A stretch of 6,124 nt of DNA from Mycoplasma sp. CAG:611 (GTDB lineage Bacteria > Bacillota_I > Bacilli_A > RF39 > UBA660). The notes beneath the pieces are model-generated. The model saw only the letters and a program-made list of their open reading frames with translations, was not told the origin of the DNA and ran no database searches. Made by a program: the position numbers and the translations under genes. The stretch is taken from assembly GCA_000434175.1 (NCBI GenBank), contig HF999781.1, positions 23,967 through 30,090 of the forward strand, given 5' to 3'. Below are positions 4,241 to 6,124 of the stretch, piece after piece (the first letter of the stretch is position 1; the number at the start of each line of letters is the position of its first letter).

Positions 4241-5185
4241 ATGAAAAAAATAGTTTTATTTGGAGGAGGGACAGGACTTTCACAAATACTTAAGGGATTA
4301 AAGCTTTTTCCTGTTGAAGTAAGTGCTATTATAAGTGTGTCTGATAATGGTGGTTCAACAGGAATGTTAAAAGAGGAATTAGATATGCCTGCAATCGGAG
4401 ATATTGCTAAGGTTGTTATTTCAATGGCAGATGTTAATAAAGATATTATGAATATGCTAAGTTATAGATTTGATGATAGGACATCTTTAGAAAATCATCC
4501 GATTAAGAATCTTTTGCTTGCTGCTTTGTATGATATAAAAGGGAATTTAACAGAGTCAACAGAAATACTTTGCAAGTTTTTAAACATAAAAGGTAAAATT
4601 TTACCTTTGACTGAAGAAAAAGTTGAACTTGTAGGGCATTTAAAAGATAAAAAGATAGTTATTGGTGAAGAAAATATTACTAATTGTTATTCAGTTATTG
4701 AAGATTTAAGTTATAATAAAAAGTTTGAAGTTAATAAAAAGGTGTTTAAAGAAGTAAAAGAAGCTGATTTAATTATTTTTTCACCAGGCAGTTTGTGGAC
4801 TTCAATAATGCCTCATTTAATTGTACCTGAAGTGTGTGAAGAAATAAGAAAATCTAAAGCAAAGAAGATGTATATTTCTAATTTATTTACACAAACTGGA
4901 GAAACAGATAATTTTAAAGTTAGTGATCATGTTAATTTAATTGAAAAGTATTTGGGTTGTAAGCTTGATGTTGTTTTATCAAATAATAAGAAAATTGATG
5001 AAAAGCTAGTAAAGAAATATCAAACAGAAGAGCAAAAAGATCCAATTATATTAGATAAAGAAAATATAAATGCTAATGTAATTGAGGATTTTATATATGA
5101 AATAGAAAATGGAAGTATAAGACATGATTCATTAAAAACAGCATATTTAATATTTTCATATTTAATGAAAGATAGTGAAAAATGA
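4241..5185 (+). CDS. yvcK: YvcK / gluconeogenesis factor family protein (CofD-like)
   Basis: The 314-residue protein has the length and motif order of YvcK (about 317 in Bacillus). It begins with the nucleotide-binding KIVLFGGGTGLSQIL (3-17). It continues with ISVSDNGGSTGML (31-43), IGDIAK (52-57), NHPIKNLLLAAL (85-96), SPGSLWTSIMPHLIVPEV (181-198), NLFTQTGETDNFKVSDH (214-230) and a terminal RHDSLKTA (294-301). Family members bind UDP-sugars and are needed in Bacillus for growth on gluconeogenic carbon sources and normal cell-wall morphogenesis; the fold is shared with 2-phospho-L-lactate transferase CofD. Differences from the usual Bacillus forms include S-D-N for A-D-D before GGS, NHPIKN for GHSLGN, and TQTGETD for TQPGETD. 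The usual neighbours rapZ and whiA are absent. The start has the extended SD AGGAGATGA (4228-4236). It ends in TGA, directly followed by TAG, and overlaps the next gene by 4 nt. A CofD enzyme is unlikely because F420 genes are absent. Confidence 0.87.
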   Translation: MKKIVLFGGGTGLSQILKGLKLFPVEVSAIISVSDNGGSTGMLKEELDMPAIGDIAKVVISMADVNKDIMNMLSYRFDDRTSLENHPIKNLLLAALYDIKGNLTESTEILCKFLNIKGKILPLTEEKVELVGHLKDKKIVIGEENITNCYSVIEDLSYNKKFEVNKKVFKEVKEADLIIFSPGSLWTSIMPHLIVPEVCEEIRKSKAKKMYISNLFTQTGETDNFKVSDHVNLIEKYLGCKLDVVLSNNKKIDEKLVKKYQTEEQKDPIILDKENINANVIEDFIYEIENGSIRHDSLKTAYLIFSYLMKDSEK

Positions 5186-5769
5186 TAGATTGTTTTGATA
5201 AATTAATAATCGAATTAAAAAGATGTGATATTTGTAAAGAAAGATTTGGTTTTGAACCTCATCCTGTTGTTTTTGGAAATATTAATTCAAAGATAGTTCA
5301 AATAAGTCAAGCACCCTCAGCAACTGTATATCAAACACTAAAACCATTTACTGATTTAAGTGGTAAAAAGTTAAAATATGATTGGTATAAAATAAGCGAT
5401 GAAATATTTTATAATTCCAATAATTTTTATATAACATCACTTGCACATTGTTATCCAGGAAAAGATAAAAATGGGAATGATAGAGTTCCTCCGAAGGTTT
5501 GCTATGAAAAATGGGTAAAAAAAGAAATAGAATATGTAAATAATAAATTATATATAGTTATTGGATCAAAGGCTGCAAAAGTATTTTTTCCTAGAGAGAA
5601 ATTTAATGATTTAGTATTTAAAAACAATTATATTAATGGGAAATTAACAATAGTGTTGCCTCATCCATCGCCACTTAATATAAAGTGGTTTAAAGATCAT
5701 CCTGAGTTTATGAATGAAAGAATTTATGAGGTTAGAAATATTATTAATAAAACTTTAGATTTGGATTAA
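5182..5769 (+). CDS. Uracil-DNA glycosylase superfamily protein (family 4-like, putative Fe-S)
   Basis: The 195-residue protein fits the UDG superfamily, whose members remove uracil or related lesions from DNA in base-excision repair. Visible features are CDIC (15-18), motif 1 region ISQAPSATVYQTLKPFTDLSG (41-61; family 4 usually has G-E-A-P-G followed by PF-x-G-x-[SA]-G), YITSLAHCYPGK (83-94), Cys107, the strand LYIVIGSKAA (123-132) and motif 2 HPSPLN (161-166). Cysteines 15, 18, 90 and 107 match the C-x2-C-xn-C-x(14-17)-C ligand spacing of the [4Fe-4S] cluster in family 4/5 enzymes. Gln43 and Ser86 stand where the usual motif-1 glutamate and uracil-binding asparagine would be in a hand alignment, so substrate and activity are uncertain. 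The ATG overlaps the yvcK stop (ATGA) with no strong SD, suggesting translational coupling to yvcK. Confidence 0.8.
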   Translation: MIDCFDKLIIELKRCDICKERFGFEPHPVVFGNINSKIVQISQAPSATVYQTLKPFTDLSGKKLKYDWYKISDEIFYNSNNFYITSLAHCYPGKDKNGNDRVPPKVCYEKWVKKEIEYVNNKLYIVIGSKAAKVFFPREKFNDLVFKNNYINGKLTIVLPHPSPLNIKWFKDHPEFMNERIYEVRNIINKTLDLD

Positions 5770-5779
5770 TAATAATTTA

Positions 5780-5808
5780 TTAACAAATTTTCGTTTAAAA
5801 CATATCTT
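5780..5808 (+). promoter_or_regulatory. Candidate promoter for the amidase gene
   Basis: TTAACA (5780-5785, 5 of 6) and TATCTT (5803-5808, 4 of 6) are 17 bases apart in the 72-nt gap after the UDG-like gene. Transcription would begin near 5815. No terminator hairpin is visible between 5770 and 5841, so readthrough from yvcK and the UDG-like gene is also possible. Confidence 0.45.
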
Positions 5809-5828
5809 AATATAGGATAAATTTAAAT

Positions 5829-5836
5829 GGAGATGA
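5829..5836 (+). promoter_or_regulatory. Ribosome binding site deciding the amidase start
   Basis: GGAGATGA repeats the extended SD element seen before the SDR and yvcK genes. It places GGAG 9 nt before ATG 5842. In-frame ATGs at 5827 and 5833 overlap or abut this element. ATG 5827 could only use a weaker AGGA at 5814-5817. Confidence 0.6.
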
Positions 5837-5841
5837 AATTA

Positions 5842-6124
5842 ATGGATTTTTTATTAAGAAAACAAATAAGAGGGATAGTTATTGATGCAGGACATGGTGG
5901 TGATGATTCTGGAGCAAGCGGAAATGGAATAATAGAGAAAGATTATACTTTAAATATATCTAAGTATATGAATGATAGATTTAAAGATTTAGGAATTCCT
6001 ACATATATGACTAGGACAACAGATGAAACATTAAGTCATAAAGAAAGAGTGAAAAGAATACTTAATGCATTTGGTAATAGAGATGATGTTGTTGTTATAT
6101 CTAATCATATAAATGCAGGTGGTG
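5842..6124 (+). CDS. N-acetylmuramoyl-L-alanine amidase, Amidase_3 domain (partial, 3' end outside)
   Basis: The 94 visible codons encode the first half of an Amidase_3 (AmiC/CwlD-type) domain, which cleaves the amide bond between N-acetylmuramic acid and the stem peptide in peptidoglycan. GIVIDAGHGGDDSGASG (11-27) holds zinc ligand His18, GIIEKDYTLNIS (29-40) holds Glu32, TRTTDETLSHKERV (63-76) is the usual substrate-side loop, and VVVISNHINAGG (83-94) holds the next zinc ligand, His89. The ISNHINAGG form replaces the commoner S-x-H-x-N-A. The catalytic domain starts about ten residues from the N-terminus, and neither ATG 5842 nor the upstream in-frame ATGs (5827, 5833) gives a signal peptide or membrane segment, unusual for a wall hydrolase. 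The rest of the domain and any wall-binding module lie outside the window. Confidence 0.92.
   Translation, partial: MDFLLRKQIRGIVIDAGHGGDDSGASGNGIIEKDYTLNISKYMNDRFKDLGIPTYMTRTTDETLSHKERVKRILNAFGNRDDVVVISNHINAGG

Noticed and set aside
4241..5185. Calling this gene CofD (2-phospho-L-lactate transferase)
   Set aside because: The fold is shared, but length, the SPGSLWTS and TQTGETD motifs and the Bacillota context fit YvcK; no F420 biosynthesis genes are nearby.
5770..5841. Terminator after the UDG-like gene
   Set aside because: Only very short AT pairings (for example TTTT/AAAA around CGTTT) are possible, with no stable stem followed by a T tract.
1..6124. CRISPR array, tRNA/rRNA genes, insertion sequence or attachment site
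   Set aside because: No regularly spaced repeats, cloverleaf, rRNA segment, transposase or flanking inverted repeats were seen on either strand; coding genes fill almost the whole window.

Overview
The window is a stretch of a very AT-rich bacterial chromosome. All recognisable genes are on the + strand. Gene content and order (end of rpoA, rplQ, truA, rplM, rpsI), strong Shine-Dalgarno sites, sigma-A-type promoters and the YvcK family point to the low-GC Gram-positive lineage (Bacillota/Bacilli). The composition suggests an uncultured gut Erysipelotrichia/RF39/Mollicutes-like lineage; that finer placement is inference. Tryptophan is always TGG and no internal TGA is read, so the standard bacterial code (table 11) fits. 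yvcK ends in a tandem TGA-TAG.

Layout. (1) Positions 1-532: the 3' end of rpoA (RNA polymerase alpha C-terminal domain) and rplQ (L17), closing the large ribosomal operon with a hairpin terminator. (2) 534-2103: a new promoter drives a short-chain dehydrogenase (probable TTG start) followed by truA (tRNA pseudouridine synthase). In most Bacillota the ECF transporter genes ecfA1-ecfA2-ecfT lie between rplQ and truA; here the SDR gene takes that place. (3) 2107-3177: a good sigma-A promoter, a leader of about 90 nt with a foldable two-stem structure (candidate L13-type autoregulatory leader), then rplM-rpsI and a strong terminator. (4) 3184-4214: a self-contained unit of promoter, Abi_2/AbiD-AbiF-type HEPN gene and terminator. 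It is the only defence-like gene and sits among housekeeping genes. (5) 4194-5769: a compact promoter overlapping the preceding terminator, then yvcK (CofD-like/YvcK) translationally coupled by a 4-nt overlap to a uracil-DNA-glycosylase-superfamily protein with four cysteines in the [4Fe-4S] family-4 spacing. (6) 5780-6124: a candidate promoter and the start of an Amidase_3-type N-acetylmuramoyl-L-alanine amidase that runs off the window.

Together the genes cover transcription and translation (rpoA, L17, L13, S9, TruA), cell-envelope and carbon homeostasis (YvcK, amidase), DNA repair (UDG-like) and one probable phage-defence or toxin-type RNase. No intergenic gap exceeds about 165 bases, and the larger gaps are filled by the promoters, leader and terminators listed. 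No tRNA, rRNA, CRISPR array, insertion sequence or attachment site was seen. The most notable points are the structured rplM leader, the SDR in place of the ECF genes, the Abi_2 cassette, very short mRNA leaders with the SD almost at the predicted 5' end, an altered catalytic loop in TruA, and a UDG-like protein with an intact Fe-S pattern but divergent active-site motifs.
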